The notes beneath the pieces were generated by a model. The model ran no database searches. It saw only the letters and a program-made list of their open reading frames with translations, and was not told the DNA's origin. DNA of 64,000 bases from Gliomastix tumulicola (Eukaryota > Ascomycota > Sordariomycetes > Hypocreales > Bionectriaceae). Below are positions 46,810 through 59,260 of the stretch, piece after piece (the first letter of the stretch is position 1; every line of letters begins with the position of its first letter). A program made the position numbers and the translations under genes. The stretch spans positions 3,702,330 through 3,766,329 of the forward strand of contig BCHX01000002.1 of NCBI GenBank assembly GCA_001599755.1, written 5' to 3'.

Positions 46810-47435
46810 GAGAGAACTATTCTAGCGCGAAGAGGAGAAGCCAAGCAGCTAGACGGCGGCCATAATGCAGACGGGCCGACTTTTTTTTTTCTTCTTTTGA
46901 CGATGGGCTGGGAGGTTCCACCCAAGCCATGCCAGGAGTTCGGGCGCCAGGGTCATAGAAAGATACCTCTTCTTAGATTCAGAGGTCAAGGCTGTGAGGA
47001 CTGCACTCAGCTCGGCTCATGAGTTATGAGCCATTAGGACTAATTTTACTGCTGGGAGTGACAGGTGCGGCTTTGTCGTGTCTAGTTCCACGCAGCGATG
47101 GATTTCACAAGCAGACGGTCATGTAGGATAGTTGAGTCGAGATATTAAATGGATTGGGAACGCCGTTCTCTCTATTTCTCTTCCGTTGCCTCGCGCAAAA
47201 CGCTCTCTCGTAGAGACACTTTTGATAGACTCAACCCCCACGTAAACAAAAATGACGATGCTAGTAAGCTGAATATAGGGGCGTAGCCTCGCCCCCTTTG
47301 AAACCATAACCACATATGGAAGACGTAGAACCCAGAGGACCATCAGGGTCGTCAGAACAAAGCCAAATCATTTCTAATTAGGAAAGAGAGGGGGAAAAAA
47401 AAGGTCAAAGAAGGAAGCTGGTTTTTACGTTTTTT
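46810..47435. other. Convergent 3' spacer
   Basis: T- and A-homopolymers (about 46881 and 47395) mark likely 3' ends of the two converging genes. No gene is seen. Confidence 0.55.
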
Positions 47436-48692
47436 TCATTGCCCATTCACGCCGTTGATGACGCCTTGCTTGACCCCCACGGCCCTCTCCGCCGCCTGGA
47501 GCACGTCATTTCTCAAATCCTCAGCATCTTCCACCCCGCAGCTGACACGGACGAGGTCGTCGAAGACGCCGACGGCCTCGCGCTGGTCGCGGGGGATGCC
47601 GGCGTGCGTCATGGCGCTGGGCAGCTCGACGAGGGACTCGACGCCGCCGAGCGACTCGGCGAGGGTGAAGATCTTGGTGAGCTGGCAGAAGCGCTCGGCG
47701 GCGGCGTGGCCGCCCTTGATGCGGAAGGAGAGCATGCCGCCGCCCATGCCGTCGCGGTGCTGGCGCTGGGCGATGGCGCGGTGCGGGTGGGAGGCCAACC
47801 CGGGGTAGTTGACGGCGATGACGTGCGGGGAGGCCTCGAGGGCCTCGGCGACGGCGGTGGCGTTGCGGCTGGCCTCGCGGGCGCGGAGGTGCAGGGTCTT
47901 GAGGCCGCGGTGGGCGAGCCACGAGTCAAAGGCGGAGGGGACGGCGCCGATGGCGTTCTGGAGGAAGCCCAGGCGCTCCTTGAGCTCGGGCGAGTTGAAG
48001 GCCGCGACGCCCATGACGACGTCGCTGTGGCCGTTGATGTACTTGGTCACGCTGTGCACGACGATGTCGGCGCCGTGGTCGAGCGGGTTCTGGACGTAGG
48101 GCGAGAGGAAGGTGTTGTCGACGACGACGAGGACGCCGTGGCGGTGGGCGACGGTCGCGACGGCGCGGATGTCGACCAGGCGCAGCGTCGGGTTGCTGGG
48201 CGTCTCGATCCAGATCAGCCGCGTCTGCTCCGTGATGTGCTCTGCGATGTCGACCTCGATCTCGGGCGTGAACGTCACCCGCACGCCGTGCGCCTTGGCC
48301 ACCTGCGTGAAGTAGCGATGCGTACCGCCGTAGACGTCAGAGACGGAGACGACGTGCGAGCCGGCCGCCAGACTCTGGAGGATGATCGCCGTCGTGGCGC
48401 TGCCGCTGGAGAAGGCCAGCGCATATCGCGAGTGCTCAAGAGCAGCGACCGCCGTCTCGAAGTTGTCGCGGTTGGGGTTAGCGGAGCGCGAGTACTCGTA
48501 CTCGCCGACGGGCCGACCGACGGACGTCTGGGCAAAGGTGGTCGAGAGAGAGATGGGCTCGATGACGGCGCCCGTGGAGGGGTCGTGAGGGGACCCAGCA
48601 TGGACGGCCAGGGTGCCAAAGCCATGGACAGGCGAGGGGGGTCGAGGGGGCGTCTCGACCACGGGGACGTCTGTCGTCAGTGAGGGCGACAT
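47436..48692 (-). CDS. CYS3: Cystathionine gamma-lyase
   Basis: Single-exon frame of 418 residues. It is a Cys/Met-metabolism PLP enzyme: EYEYSRSANPNRDNFE (R69 region), SSGSATTAI, Tyr121 in VYGGTHRYF (stacks on PLP), Asp192 in VDNTF and the Schiff-base Lys217 in HSVTKYINGHSD. SLGGVESLVELPSAMTHAGIP, with the Glu after the two glycines, is typical of gamma-lyases rather than beta-lyases or synthases. The enzyme cleaves cystathionine to cysteine, 2-oxobutyrate and ammonia in reverse trans-sulphuration. N-terminal residues 1-20 are Pro-rich and variable, with no clear targeting signal, so the enzyme is probably cytosolic. The strong codon bias creates a nearly full-length antisense frame that is an artefact. 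Confidence 0.95.
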   Translation of the reverse strand: MSPSLTTDVPVVETPPRPPSPVHGFGTLAVHAGSPHDPSTGAVIEPISLSTTFAQTSVGRPVGEYEYSRSANPNRDNFETAVAALEHSRYALAFSSGSATTAIILQSLAAGSHVVSVSDVYGGTHRYFTQVAKAHGVRVTFTPEIEVDIAEHITEQTRLIWIETPSNPTLRLVDIRAVATVAHRHGVLVVVDNTFLSPYVQNPLDHGADIVVHSVTKYINGHSDVVMGVAAFNSPELKERLGFLQNAIGAVPSAFDSWLAHRGLKTLHLRAREASRNATAVAEALEASPHVIAVNYPGLASHPHRAIAQRQHRDGMGGGMLSFRIKGGHAAAERFCQLTKIFTLAESLGGVESLVELPSAMTHAGIPRDQREAVGVFDDLVRVSCGVEDAEDLRNDVLQAAERAVGVKQGVINGVNGQ

Positions 48693-51299
48693 GATTGTCT
48701 GATTTCTGCTGTGGTTTTTTTCTTCTTGGTGGGATGGTTTTCGACGGTCGACGGTCTTGGACTGTTCTTGCTTCGAACTCGCTGTCGCCGGGGTATCTAT
48801 ATGAGGAGCGACGGACGGCTGCGCAAGGCAAAGGAGGTTGGAGGAACGAATATGAGGAGGTCGCCAGATGTCGAGCGGGGAGAGGCGATATTCGGGTGGC
48901 TTTCTATTCGATCAACCCGTTTGTCCAAGAGCTTGATCAGCCGGCGCAAAGCGTTGGTGGTTTCACCGACGACCGAAAGTATTACGTTTTTTCGTGTGCC
49001 CCTCAGGACGCTCCGAATATTGGACGTGGAGACGCTTCAATGGGTCGACGACGAATGGAGTAGGTAACAGGTATGTCACCGGAATCCTTGAAAGACTGCG
49101 ACGGGCCGGATGCTGTCTGTCTTCTCTTGTACTCCCCTTTTGGTGTTGGGATGGGTGGTTGGATGGGTGGCTGGCGGAGGTTGCTCGGTCTTGAGTGGAC
49201 GGCGGGGAAGACGATTGTTTCCCAGCGAAGGATCCCTTTATCGAATTCAGACTGACGACAGCGATTTCTCTTCGACAGACGAACCGAAACGCTTCGAGAT
49301 TCGAGGACCGGTGAGCAAATCAGTGATCAGGCAAGCGATCCCAGATCGACCAGGGAGTGCCAATGTGAGATCGGCCAGGGTCCTGTCCAGTTGTGGATTG
49401 TGGAGGGGTAAAAAAAGTCGTTGCAGTTGACAGACTCAGCAGGTCTCTTTGCTTATTGGAGGCGATGGTCCGACGGCGAGGAATGAGAACGACCGGGGGA
49501 GACAACACACTCGACGCAGCGCTGGGCCTCTTCTTTATGGACACAATTATGAAGCTCTCCCGCAAGAGGTCACCGTGTCGACTTTATACGATACTGCACA
49601 AATTGCACCATCGTGCCATCCCAAGGTACTTATCGACGCCGACTCCATCCATGTCTTTAAAGTTATCCGCTCGAGTTTCATCAATTGCTCTCATTTTTTT
49701 GCAAAAGCACGTCACCACCGGTGGACCCCGGCAGGCGAAGCTTATTTATTCCCTCTGGCATTATTAATTCGAGGGCGAGCAGAAAAGGGCTTGTCATGGA
49801 TTTTCCCAAACCGGAGGCTGGCGCTGCACGAGCCGAGGAACCAGAGACATGCTCAACGCCCGCAGCGACGCTGGTGGCTGTCGGTCACGGCTACTTGCGT
49901 TCTTCTGACTCAGATGGTGCAATTCTAGCATCCCCGAGCCGCAACGATCTTGTCCTCGTGAGGAGAAAACAAAGAATGCTTACCTGGGGCCAAGAGGCAA
50001 GGGCGGAAATGATTCCATTCCTTAGACTTCCCGCGTCTTAGAGCATGGGATTTTGTTGAAGAAAACGGCCCTCCAGCCCAATTAGCTTGCCGATTATCAA
50101 ATGACGACTTGACTTTTGCACCTGAAATCATGGGGTTTGCTGGCCCCTGAAGATTGTGGAATGTTCTTCCCCGTATTACTACCTCTTGTCACTGCCGAAG
50201 CTTACTCTAGCACGGCCGTCGTCATCGCTCGCTCAAGCCTGTTGCCAATGGTCATGCTCTGAATCCGTGCCTTGATAAGCAGCGAATTGACTCACAAGTC
50301 CTGGATTATCTGCTTGGCTGATGTGCGGATTCGGTCCCAATCGAGATGTCGCAGGTACCGCTTAGAATTCTAGAATGTGTAGTAAATAGGTACCTATAGT
50401 ACCTTATCTATTTCCAGAAAGGAGGGTGACACCGCCAGCATCATAGCAACGTGATCTGCGGGGTTGCCTGAATATTGATGGCGCTGCGGCCCAGTATTGG
50501 ATGGAAGCCGGGCTGACTGTGTTCCGTTGCAACCACACCGACACACACACACGCACACACACAGCAATCCGTGTTGCTGCTGGGACGGCCGGATGGTCGA
50601 AGCCAATGCCATTCGCCCATATGCCAACAATGGTAGTGTGTCTCCTGGCATCGCGCAGGTGGCTTCAGGCTATCCCTCCGGCAGTTGTCGCACCCGAGAC
50701 TATCACCTGCTCCGGCCGTCAATCACCTGGCCGTCCACAAGGCACGCCCGACGGGGCTGCGAGTTCCTTGCCGTTGTAGAATTGATCTTCATGGGTAAGT
50801 GACAATTTCGGGGATTTTGTCTGGGGAGAGACATGAGATTCGCCTCTTGATCCGGGATCCGGACTCTCTCGAGGCCCCACCGGCGCCACATCAAAGTGTG
50901 GCTGTGCGGCTGTCGTTCCTCCAATCAAGCCACAGCCAGCCTCGGCCACCGCCCCAGCTTCAAGGGTCTCGATGCTAGCACGCCCTCCTCACCTTGGATG
51001 AAGCTTGACATTTGCCATCTTCGGATGCCGATGCATCGCACCGACCGTTGAACACCATCCCGTCGCCGATCGCCCATCTTTCTATTTTCGTCCGACATCT
51101 CTACGCGTATTTCCCCCTTTCACCGACGACCTCGCATGTCCTTTTAACCTCTGCGTCGGATGCCCTCCGCGGCCATGCTGCTGCCGCCCCGAGCCCGAGC
51201 TTCATCTGCCCTGGTGGACAAAGCACAGCCGATGAGATTGAGGTGACCCGTCGCTTAGAGAACTCAACGTTTTCTTTTTTGTTTTCTTGTTGTTTGGAG
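48693..51299. promoter_or_regulatory. Divergent upstream region of CYS3 and the Zn2Cys6 gene
   Basis: A 2.6-kb region without a supported gene. Sequence next to CYS3 (48700-48790) is T/C-rich. A (CA)n tract lies near 50539-50562. Small frames have no domains. Confidence 0.5.
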
Positions 51300-52819
51300 A
51301 TGCCGCCCAGACGATCACACAAGAAGTCCCGTGCGGGATGCAGACGGTGCAAGGTGCGCAAGATCAAGGTACGTCAGCTTCTCTCCTCCCCGCTATGAGT
51401 GGCTGCACCCGAGTCGGATGATACGGACTGGCTAATGGCATGTGAACATGTTAGTGCGATGAAGTCCATCCGCGATGCGGCAACTGTGTTAAGCACGGCG
51501 TCGCGTGCGACTTCGAGGCATCGCTGGATTCCCCCGACGACCTTGCACCCACACCGACCACGATAGGAGCCAGCCCGCTGCCGACGACCCCGGTGCCCTT
51601 TCAACCGCCACCCGTCCAGGTTCCGAGGCGCCGCTCCCCGCCGAGCTTGCCTCCGGTCACTCCGCGGATGCATATGCAGCCCGAGCCGCCCCGGATCTCG
51701 AGTGCGACCAGCCAGGTCGGGAGGCTCATGGAGCTCCGACTGATGCACCAGTACACCAATGTCACCTGCAAGACCTTGCTCACTAATTCTCGAGCAAGCG
51801 AGGATATCTGGCAGCGTGCGGTGCCACAGATGGCCTTTGAGGGGAGGACGTATCTCGCCGATGCCATCCTCTCCGTCGCCGCCTTGCATCTGCGTTCGCA
51901 GGCGCCTGATGACAAAGCACTGGTCCAGGCGTCACATGCATATACGGCCTCGACATTGGCCGAGTACTGCGGTTCGCTCGACAAGGGAATCACGGGGGAC
52001 AACGCCGAAGCCCTCTTCCTCACCGCTACCCTCATCGCATTCCAGTCGGTTGCGTCTCGTATATTCTCCAAGGAGGATGCGGAGCCAAACTCGGACGATC
52101 CGAATGCGCGGTACGCACTGCCTCTGCCGTGGTTCCATGCCTTCCAGGGCGTCAAGACCATCGTCGCTTCGTCGTGGCAGTGGATCCGCAGCAGCATCAT
52201 TGTTACAACCGTCATCGACTCGCAGCCCAGTCTCCAGCTCGACCTGAATCCTTTCGGGCCCAAGTCATTCTTTGGCCACCTCCTTGACAACATGGAGGAC
52301 GAAATAAGCAAGGAGGACACGAGGTACGCCGCGGGGACCGCCCAATGCTACTCGCATGCCATCTGTGTCTTGAACTGGGCTCACGGCAGTCCATCCCCCG
52401 AAGCTTCCCTTGCTTTTCCGGCCACCGTTGCTCGACGCTATGTCGAGCTGGTGGAGCAGAAACGACCCCGGGCTCTCGCCATCCTCGCGTGCTTCTTTGC
52501 GCTGCTGAAGCGCATGGACGGCGTCTGGTGGTTGCAAGACGTCTCGCGCCGCGAGGTCATGGGTCTCGTCGGTCTGTTCGAATCGGGTTCTGACTGGTGG
52601 AAGCACCTCGAGTGGCCCATCCGCATCGCTCTGTGGGATGGTCCGACGATACCTGCCGACGTGTGGGGTGTCGATCTGGAAGCCGAGCCTGCGCACAACC
52701 CTGGCTTTGTGAGTCATATCGAGTTGATGGCCGAGCTCATGGGCCAAGCCCCAGACCAGCTGTCTACCGCCTTTACCCCCCTGGGCGATGGTGCCCTCAC
52801 CGCTGAATCACCTGACTGA
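51300..52819 (+). CDS. Zn2Cys6 (Gal4-type) transcription factor
   Basis: Two exons, 51300-51368 and 51455-52819. The 86-nt intron (GTACGT...TTAG) falls inside the zinc cluster, a common place in fungal genes; the join gives 477 residues. The binuclear cluster spans about residues 14-42 with all six Cys (CRRCKVRKIKCDEVHPRCGNC then C in GVACDF), preceded by basic KKSRAG. A Pro-rich linker (about 45-95) leads to a helical middle-homology-like region (LMELRLMHQYTNVTCKTL, then AILSVAALHLRS), similar to sterol-uptake and related regulators with a short C-terminal domain. Targets are unknown. Its divergent neighbour is CYS3, but the distance is too large to imply regulation. Confidence 0.88.
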
Positions 52820-53270
52820 TTCGTCGTTGGCCTGACATATGTGAATTCAGGACTGATGAGCGACGACTTAACTACGGATACACGTGGAACGACATATAGT
52901 ATTATTATAACTAGAGGGACTGTACTCTTTCGCTGCGCGAGGATCCTGCCCTGGGAGGAATTGGGACAGCATCGTGGCCGACGCACGATACAGGTAATAT
53001 GGCGCAGATTGGGAGTTCCAATTGGGGGTTTCTGTATACGATTATTGACGGATTATACTTCGCTTCTCTGATGATCCGGTATCATTATTCCTCAGACAGA
53101 CAAGGGGACAGCCATTCTTATTTGGCAGGAGTAGCTTAGTAGTTGTCAAGCAACACCTACGATAGATACACTTATGACTTTTTTTTTTTGATAAACATTG
53201 TGGTTGGACCCTGGACGCCAAACGCCGTGCAGACTCGTAGGAACGCATTGTCATACATGGTATTGACATC
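52820..53270. other. Convergent 3' spacer
   Basis: An A/T-richer spacer with a T-homopolymer near 53180 between two converging genes. No gene is seen. Confidence 0.55.
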
Positions 53271-54294
53271 TCACGATCGTATCCTCTTGTTTTCCTCCTC
53301 GATGGCAACCTCGCCCCCAATGTCGTTGGCCTCGTCCCGCCCACGCTTCAGGCCCTTCATCTTTCTCGTCTGGAGCTCCTTCAGGTCTTGTCTGCCCAGA
53401 TGCACACGACCGAGCTTGTCACCCATCGAATCAGTCGTGATGTTCTTCCTCGTCTTCTCCTCAGTGCCACGGGCCTTCCTCATCGCCTCCTTGCGCGTGG
53501 CCTCGTCGGGCTCCCGCATACGCCCGACACGGAAGTCCATACGGGGCCCCATCTCATCGACCTCAACGCGGGGCATGCGCTGACCGCTGCGCTTGGTGCG
53601 GATCAGATACGTCCGTAGACGAATCACAGGCTTAGCATCCCCCTCGCCCGTCGTCTCCTCCGCCGTCAGCGAGACGATGTACTGCAAGCCCTCCACGTCA
53701 ATCTTCTCCGACGGCTCGCCCCTGAAGAAGTCGATGAACAGACTCTTGGCCATCGTGTACTCATTCGCGATGGGGCTCTCAAACGCCGTCCCCGCAAACA
53801 GCAGCATCGGCCGCAGGCCAATCGCAAACTTCTTCGTCTTGAACTGCGCGATCGTCCGGAAGCTCTCCGCGTCGAGGTACAGCTCCAGCATGTCGAGCAC
53901 TTTGGCCGCAAAGGTCCGCACAAAGGTCAGCGTGTGCGGGCGCTTCTTGCTCGACGAGCCGAAGGCGAGCAGACTGGCGTCGTTCTTCTCGGAGAAGAAC
54001 TCGAGCGAGGCGGGATCCTCGAACGGGTGGATCGCGTTCTTCTTGGTGAACTTCTTGGCGAGCGGCTGGCGCATGGCGTGCAGCTCCGTCAGGGCGTCCT
54101 GGACGACCTGCGAGCAGGTGGTGCCGCGGAGGAAGAGGCAGGTCTTGGGGTTCTCGATGGCCTTGGGCTCGCGCTTCTCGAGCGCTCGCTTTGAGCGGGC
54201 ATTGCGGGGTTGGCTATTAATTTGTGTCTGTCAGCAATTGGTTGGACTTAAGGATAGGAGGTGTCACTGTATCGACTCACATTTGACGAAGCAT
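53271..54294 (-). CDS. rpf2: Ribosome production factor 2 (Brix domain)
   Basis: A 14-nt first exon (54294-54281, MLRQ plus two bases) and a second exon 54213-53271, with a 67-nt intron (GTGAGT...TAATAG), giving 318 residues. The Brix/Rpf2 domain covers about residues 25-240: KCLFLRGTT-like sequence (TCLFLRGTTCSQVVQDAL), MRQPLAKKFTKKNAIHPFED, then LTFVRTFAAKVLDMLELY and FAIGLRPMLLFAGTAFE. The C-terminus is Lys/Arg-rich (REPDEATRKEAMRKAR, then KMKGLKRGRDE). Rpf2 works with Rrs1 to load the 5S RNP into the 60S pre-ribosome in the nucleolus. It is divergent from PEX5, with 465 bp between start codons. Confidence 0.95.
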
Positions 54295-54397
54295 GGCGAA
54301 TTGTGTAGTGCAGGCTCGTCTAGGTAATGGTGCTTGAATTCCTGCCTATCAACCATGGTGGTCTTCAACTTTTTTTTTCACCTGGTCGCATCCGGCG

Positions 54398-54407
54398 TTA
54401 TCGATAA
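54398..54407. promoter_or_regulatory. TTATCGATAA palindrome upstream of RPF2
   Basis: A perfect 10-bp palindrome 104 bp upstream of the RPF2 start codon, identical to the site 124 bp upstream of DIS3. Confidence 0.5.
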
Positions 54408-54510
54408 GCCAGCCGTCTGCCCCACCATCACGTGCACTTCCAATCCACCACCGACCTGGAAAACCTCCAGCGAATCCGGCGTCAATCCATCCGCCCCCCC
54501 ACTTGCAGTA

Positions 54511-54516
54511 CCTCGG
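54511..54516 (+). promoter_or_regulatory. CCTCGG box in the PEX5 promoter (fatty-acid regulator site candidate)
   Basis: CCTCGG is the core recognised by the fungal fatty-acid regulators FarA/FarB (Ctf1 family), which control peroxisomal genes. This copy lies 249 bp upstream of the PEX5 start codon. Confidence 0.45.
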
Positions 54517-54759
54517 TATCCTGACTACGATCTGATGTCGTTCTGGGGGAAAGCGGTGGCCAATCCGGAGAATCTGACAAATGACTTTGACCCTTTGCCG
54601 AACCCTTCAGGATCCCCACGTTTATTCTATCCTGCAAAGCCCAACTGCGTTCCCATCATCTTTGCCGATAGAGGAATCGCATCTATGATTCATACCGTTG
54701 ACGTCGCTTGATACCCTGCCCTTTCTTCTTCTTCATTTATTTACCGCGAAACCATAATC

Positions 54760-56786
54760 ATGTCTTTTATGGGAGGAGCAGAGTGCTCTACTGCGGGCAA
54801 CCCGTTGAGCCAACTCCAGAAGCACGTCCAGGATGATAAGACATTACAGAGAGACCGCCTGGTCGGGAGGGGGCCGGGAGGTCAGATGGACGGCTTCCGG
54901 AGTCAGAGCGCCGGCGCTCCGCAAGACGAGGTGCGACCCCCCCCCCCCTCTCTTGAGATTCCATAGACAGCAGCCTGACGGATACTGACGACTGAGCGCT
55001 ACAGATGGTCAATAACTTCCTGAACAGCGGCCCCGCGCTCCAGCAGGAGCATCACATGGTGCACGGCGCACCCCTCCACATGCCCGGCCGGATGCGGGAG
55101 AGCTCGGCATCGCCATCCTGGGCGCACGACTTCAACAACCAGGCGGGCATGGAGTCGGCCTTCAAGCCGCCGCCGGGGACGCACTTCAGCCCCGAGGAGT
55201 TTGCCCGCTTCCACCAGATGAACGGCACCGCGTCGTCGTCCCGGTCCAGCCCCATGCAGAGCGGCGCCTCGAGCCAGCTGCCGCCGCAGCAGAGGCCGAT
55301 GATGGGGACCGGCATGATGAATATGAACATGGGGTACGGCATGGGCGGCCAGATGTACCAGCAACAGCCCATGTACTACAACTACAACAGCATGGAGCAG
55401 CAGCAACAACAGCAACCCCAGGCCGACTACAAGGGCAAGGGGAAGCTGGTGGAGCTTGACGACACCAAGTGGGAGGAGCAGTTCGCGCAGATGGAGCTTC
55501 AGGACAAGACGGACGTGGCCCAGGACGAGGCCAAGGCGGCGGAGCGGGAGCTGGATGACCTGGACAAGGCCATCCAGTCGGAAACAAATGAGTTCGGTGA
55601 CTTCGAGTCCATATGGAAAGGAATACAAGCTGAGACGGCTGCTGCTAGGTCCATGGTCAACGAAGACCAGTTCTTCGACCAATTCGATACCGAATGGAGC
55701 AACGACCTCATGCCCGACTTCCAGGGCATGAGCGACTGGGGCCGGTTCGGCGACCCGGCCGTCGAGAACTACCTATTCGAGGAGGAGAACTTCTTCCGGG
55801 ACGAGCAGAACTCCTTCGACGAAGGCGTGCGGATCATGAAGGAGGGCGGGAACCTGTCCCTCGCGGCCCTGGCATTCGAAGCCGCCGTTCAGCAGAAGCC
55901 GGATCATGTGGAAGCGTGGGTGTACCTGGGTTCCGCCCAGGCGCAGAACGAGAAGGAGACGGCCGCCATTCGGGCGTTGGAACAGGCGATGAAGCTGGAT
56001 CCCAACAACCTGGCGGCCCTCATGGGGCTGGCCGTGTCCTACACCAACGAGGGCTACGACAGCACAGCATACCGCACACTCGAGCGGTGGCTCTCGGTCA
56101 AGTACCCTCAGATCCTGAACCCCAAGGACCTCCATCCCCCGGCGGAGATGGGCTTCACCGACCGCCAGCAGCTGCACGATAAGGTCACGCAGCTCTTCAT
56201 CAAGGCGGCGCAGCTCAGCCCCGACGGCGTACACATGGACCCGGACGTGCAGGTTGGCCTCGGCGTCCTCTTCTACGGGGCCGAGGAGTACGAGAAGGCG
56301 GTCGACTGCTTCCAGTCGGCCCTGCACTCGTCGGAGCTCGGCTCGACGAACCAGCGAGAGCAGGTGCACCTGCTGTGGAACAGGCTCGGCGCGACGCTGG
56401 CCAACAGCGGGCGGTCAGAGGAGGCCATCGCCGCGTACGAGCAGGCGCTCTCGCTGTCGCCCAACTTTGTGCGCGCCCGCTACAACCTGGGCGTCAGCTG
56501 CATCAACATCAACTGCCACCAGGAGGCGGCCTGCCACTTCCTCGCCGCGCTCGAGATGCACAAGTCCATCGAGAAGTCGGGCCGCAACAAGGCGCGCGAG
56601 ATCCTCGGGCAGGGCGCCGGCGCGCAGGTGGACGAGACGCTGGACCGCATGTCGGCCCAGAACCGTAGCACGACGCTGTACGATACGCTCCGCAGGGTGT
56701 TTACGCAGATGGGCAGGCGAGATCTGGCCGAGAAGACGGTCGCTGGGGTTGACCCCGATATCTTCAGGCCCGAGTTTGACTTCTAG
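54760..56786 (+). CDS. pex5: Peroxisomal targeting signal 1 receptor PEX5
   Basis: Two exons, 54760-54930 and 55005-56786, joined in phase 0 by a 74-nt intron (donor GTGCGA is weak), giving 650 residues. The N-terminus MSFMGGAECSTAGNPL carries the conserved Cys (C9) used for mono-ubiquitination and recycling. The N-terminal half has pentapeptide motifs of the WxxxF/Y type (WAHDF at about 96-100, WEEQF at about 213-217) that bind Pex13/Pex14, and Gln-rich stretches. YLFEEENFF precedes the TPR domain (about 335-600), which binds C-terminal PTS1 signals; typical repeats include AWVYLGSAQAQNEKETAAI and ARYNLGVSCININCHQEA. The receptor shuttles between cytosol and the peroxisomal membrane. It is divergent from RPF2. 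Confidence 0.97.
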
Positions 56787-59230
56787 ATGGGTGAAAATGC
56801 CACTGTGGCATTTGGCGTCTGTTTTGTTTCCCTCTCGTTGCGAAAGGGGGGCACGTACGATGGAATCTGTTTATAGGGCACGTTTCTGGTTTTCTGGTCT
56901 ACAAATCTACTCCCTTGCGAGCGTATATAGAGCAAATACCTTGCTTGTTCTGGAGGAAAAAGGGGGGGACAGATATTTCAACGGTACATCGAGAAAGGCC
57001 AACAATGAACAAATCGGTCTCTTTTCTGGATTTTTTTCATCAGAGCTTCCTCTCTGACGTGGCCGGCCTCTGACTCTTCATCTTATTTCATCGCACGGTA
57101 TCTCCTTACGGCTCATGTTGCTCACATCGGCGTGCTCAGGCCTTTCTTGTACACCCTGACTCTGTGCTCTGACTCAAATAGATCGTGTCGTGAGGTCGTC
57201 CGGGATGGTTCTGTCCTACCCCAAGTAAAACAGGGTGTTACGCAGCATCGAGAGATGGCACGACCGTTTTGGTTCATACGTGCATGGCCCCCTTCGCATT
57301 TATGCATACATAAGTACACAAAGGGGCACCATCAAGTAACTAGTATGTACTTCTACCAACAAAAAAGACTTGCACGCATCTTCATCACCAGTATTACCAC
57401 AGTACTAGTATGTGTAGATCGCAAACAGTCTTGCAAGCTGTCATTCCAGCAGACCGACGTGAAGGAAGGAACTTTGGTCGCTGCACTTTTGGCAACACAA
57501 TAACGCCAGCAGCCTAGTCATAGCGATAACGTTAACCACACACGAGGACAAAAAAAAACCTGACCGCAGAACGACCTTGGGGGTGTGCCAGCAGTCTGGT
57601 AGGTCAGGTAGGGGCTTGTGCGTTTCCCGGCATCCTCCTATTGTCATCACATCCGAATTCAATATTTTCCTTTTCAGCTATCACACGAAATGTCGCTAGA
57701 AAACTGCGTGCGTGCACACGCCTCCCCCCCTCGCCCCCGAAATTTGTCGGGGAGCACAAGGCTGGGCTGGGTTTCAGCTGAACCTACCCAGCCGGGCGGG
57801 TTTTTTTGGTGACATAAGAAAAGCCAAGCCAACGGGGGGAAAACGGTGACGATGGGCTTCTCTGTTCCGCAGAGAGTCACCATGTACATTAAATGTGACA
57901 GAAAAGTTGTTGCTGTGACGAGAAAACAGGGGAGGGGAGGGGCCGTGGCTGGAAGATCTTTTGCTGCAAAGGGGAGTGATCCGTGTGGTGCAGACGGTGG
58001 TGGCTTTCGGATGCACACACGTTCCGGCAGCTCGTACCTCTCGTACTGTGTGGTGTGTGAACAACAAAAGGGCATTCGCAACGTATACTGTATGCATGTA
58101 TACAGTGTCGACCTACTTGTGCATGCATAATATGACAGCGATCATTACCTGAGGAAATGCAAATGAAGACACCACGGGCGGAAAAGAATATCTGTCCAGA
58201 AACGTGGCTCCCGTTGATCGCTCTCGGCGGCCTGTGCTGGTCACATCTCATGATCGCTCTCTCTATTTCTCGCCGCCTGACCCCTGCCGTCGCCGCTCGT
58301 AAATCGTGCCCAGTTGGTTCTTTATGTCGTCCCCCTCGTCAATAATCGCGCGAGAGAGAGAGGGAGAGAGAGAGAGGAGGGGAGCGGGGAGACCTTAATA
58401 ATCCCAGCTGGAACTATCGCCGTGGCGGTTTCACGCCACTCACTAATCCCATCACACTATCTACTCGTACATGCTTGACACAACCTCACAGCGGGCGTCA
58501 AAAACGTTTCTGGCGCTGCCGTGGTTCACCCCCCCCCGTCTGGCTCCGGGGAATTAAGACAGTGCAACCCGGATCGTCCACGTCACGTCACTGCGGAATT
58601 CCCCCATCGATGCGACGACTCATTCTAGTAGCAATAAGGTTAGGAGAAGGGCCGGAGAAGAGGCGGAACGACTAATTAGCTGGAGAATGATTACGGCTGA
58701 GGAGACACAATAGGTACTCTGAGAAGGAAAAAAGCAGCGAGGCCTGGCGGGTCCTTCTGGAAGCGCTACTGCCGGTAGTTGACGTTAAAAAAAGGGGGGA
58801 GGGGAAGGCTACCTCGTGCTGAGAGGAGGCTTGACGGACGGCCCTGGGAGAGAGAGGGACGGGATTGATGGATGAGAGATTTTTTAAAAAAAGGTCCTGA
58901 CAGCTTAGCGGGCGCTATACCTGCTGCGATGGGTAGGTCGAGCGAGCCCGTAAAGTAAGCAAGCATAGACTGTCGCTCCGTACGCGATGGCGATGATGTC
59001 AAGCACGGTGGTCCCTCCTTGGACGGATGCACGTAAGACTCGTTGGTGAGGGGCAAAAGGGAGCGTCGCAAGCCCGCAAGGATCGCCCGTTGTGTCTTTG
59101 GAAGGTATCATCGTCGTCGCCAATAGCACTTTGATGGACGGGCGACCGGCCTCATACGGCGCGGCGGAACAGGTCTAAGCGGGTGTCATCGGAGGATTCT
59201 CATTCCAGGGATGCTCTGCGTTGCTGTCGA

Positions 59231-59260
59231 CATGCCATGCCATGCCATGCCATGCCATGT
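59231..59260. repeat. (CATGC)n pentanucleotide repeat
   Basis: Six consecutive 5-bp units, five CATGC followed by CATGT. Confidence 0.9.

Larger units (their letters stand above)
54295..54759. promoter_or_regulatory. Divergent RPF2/PEX5 promoter
   Basis: This 465-bp region serves two divergent genes. It contains a TTATCGATAA palindrome (54398-54407), nearer RPF2, and a CCTCGG box (54511-54516), nearer PEX5. A CT-rich tract (about 54715-54740) precedes the PEX5 start. An open frame at 54334-54711 (+) has no family resemblance and is treated as chance. Confidence 0.6.

Noticed and set aside
47439..48683. Nearly full-length open frame antisense to cystathionine gamma-lyase (414 codons)
   Set aside because: It is rich in Ala, Asp, Gly, Val and Arg and mirrors the third-base G/C bias of the real gene; no domain, and the sense strand encodes a complete recognised enzyme.
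54334..54711. 125-codon frame in the RPF2/PEX5 promoter
   Set aside because: No recognisable family or splice context; it occupies the divergent promoter and PEX5 leader.
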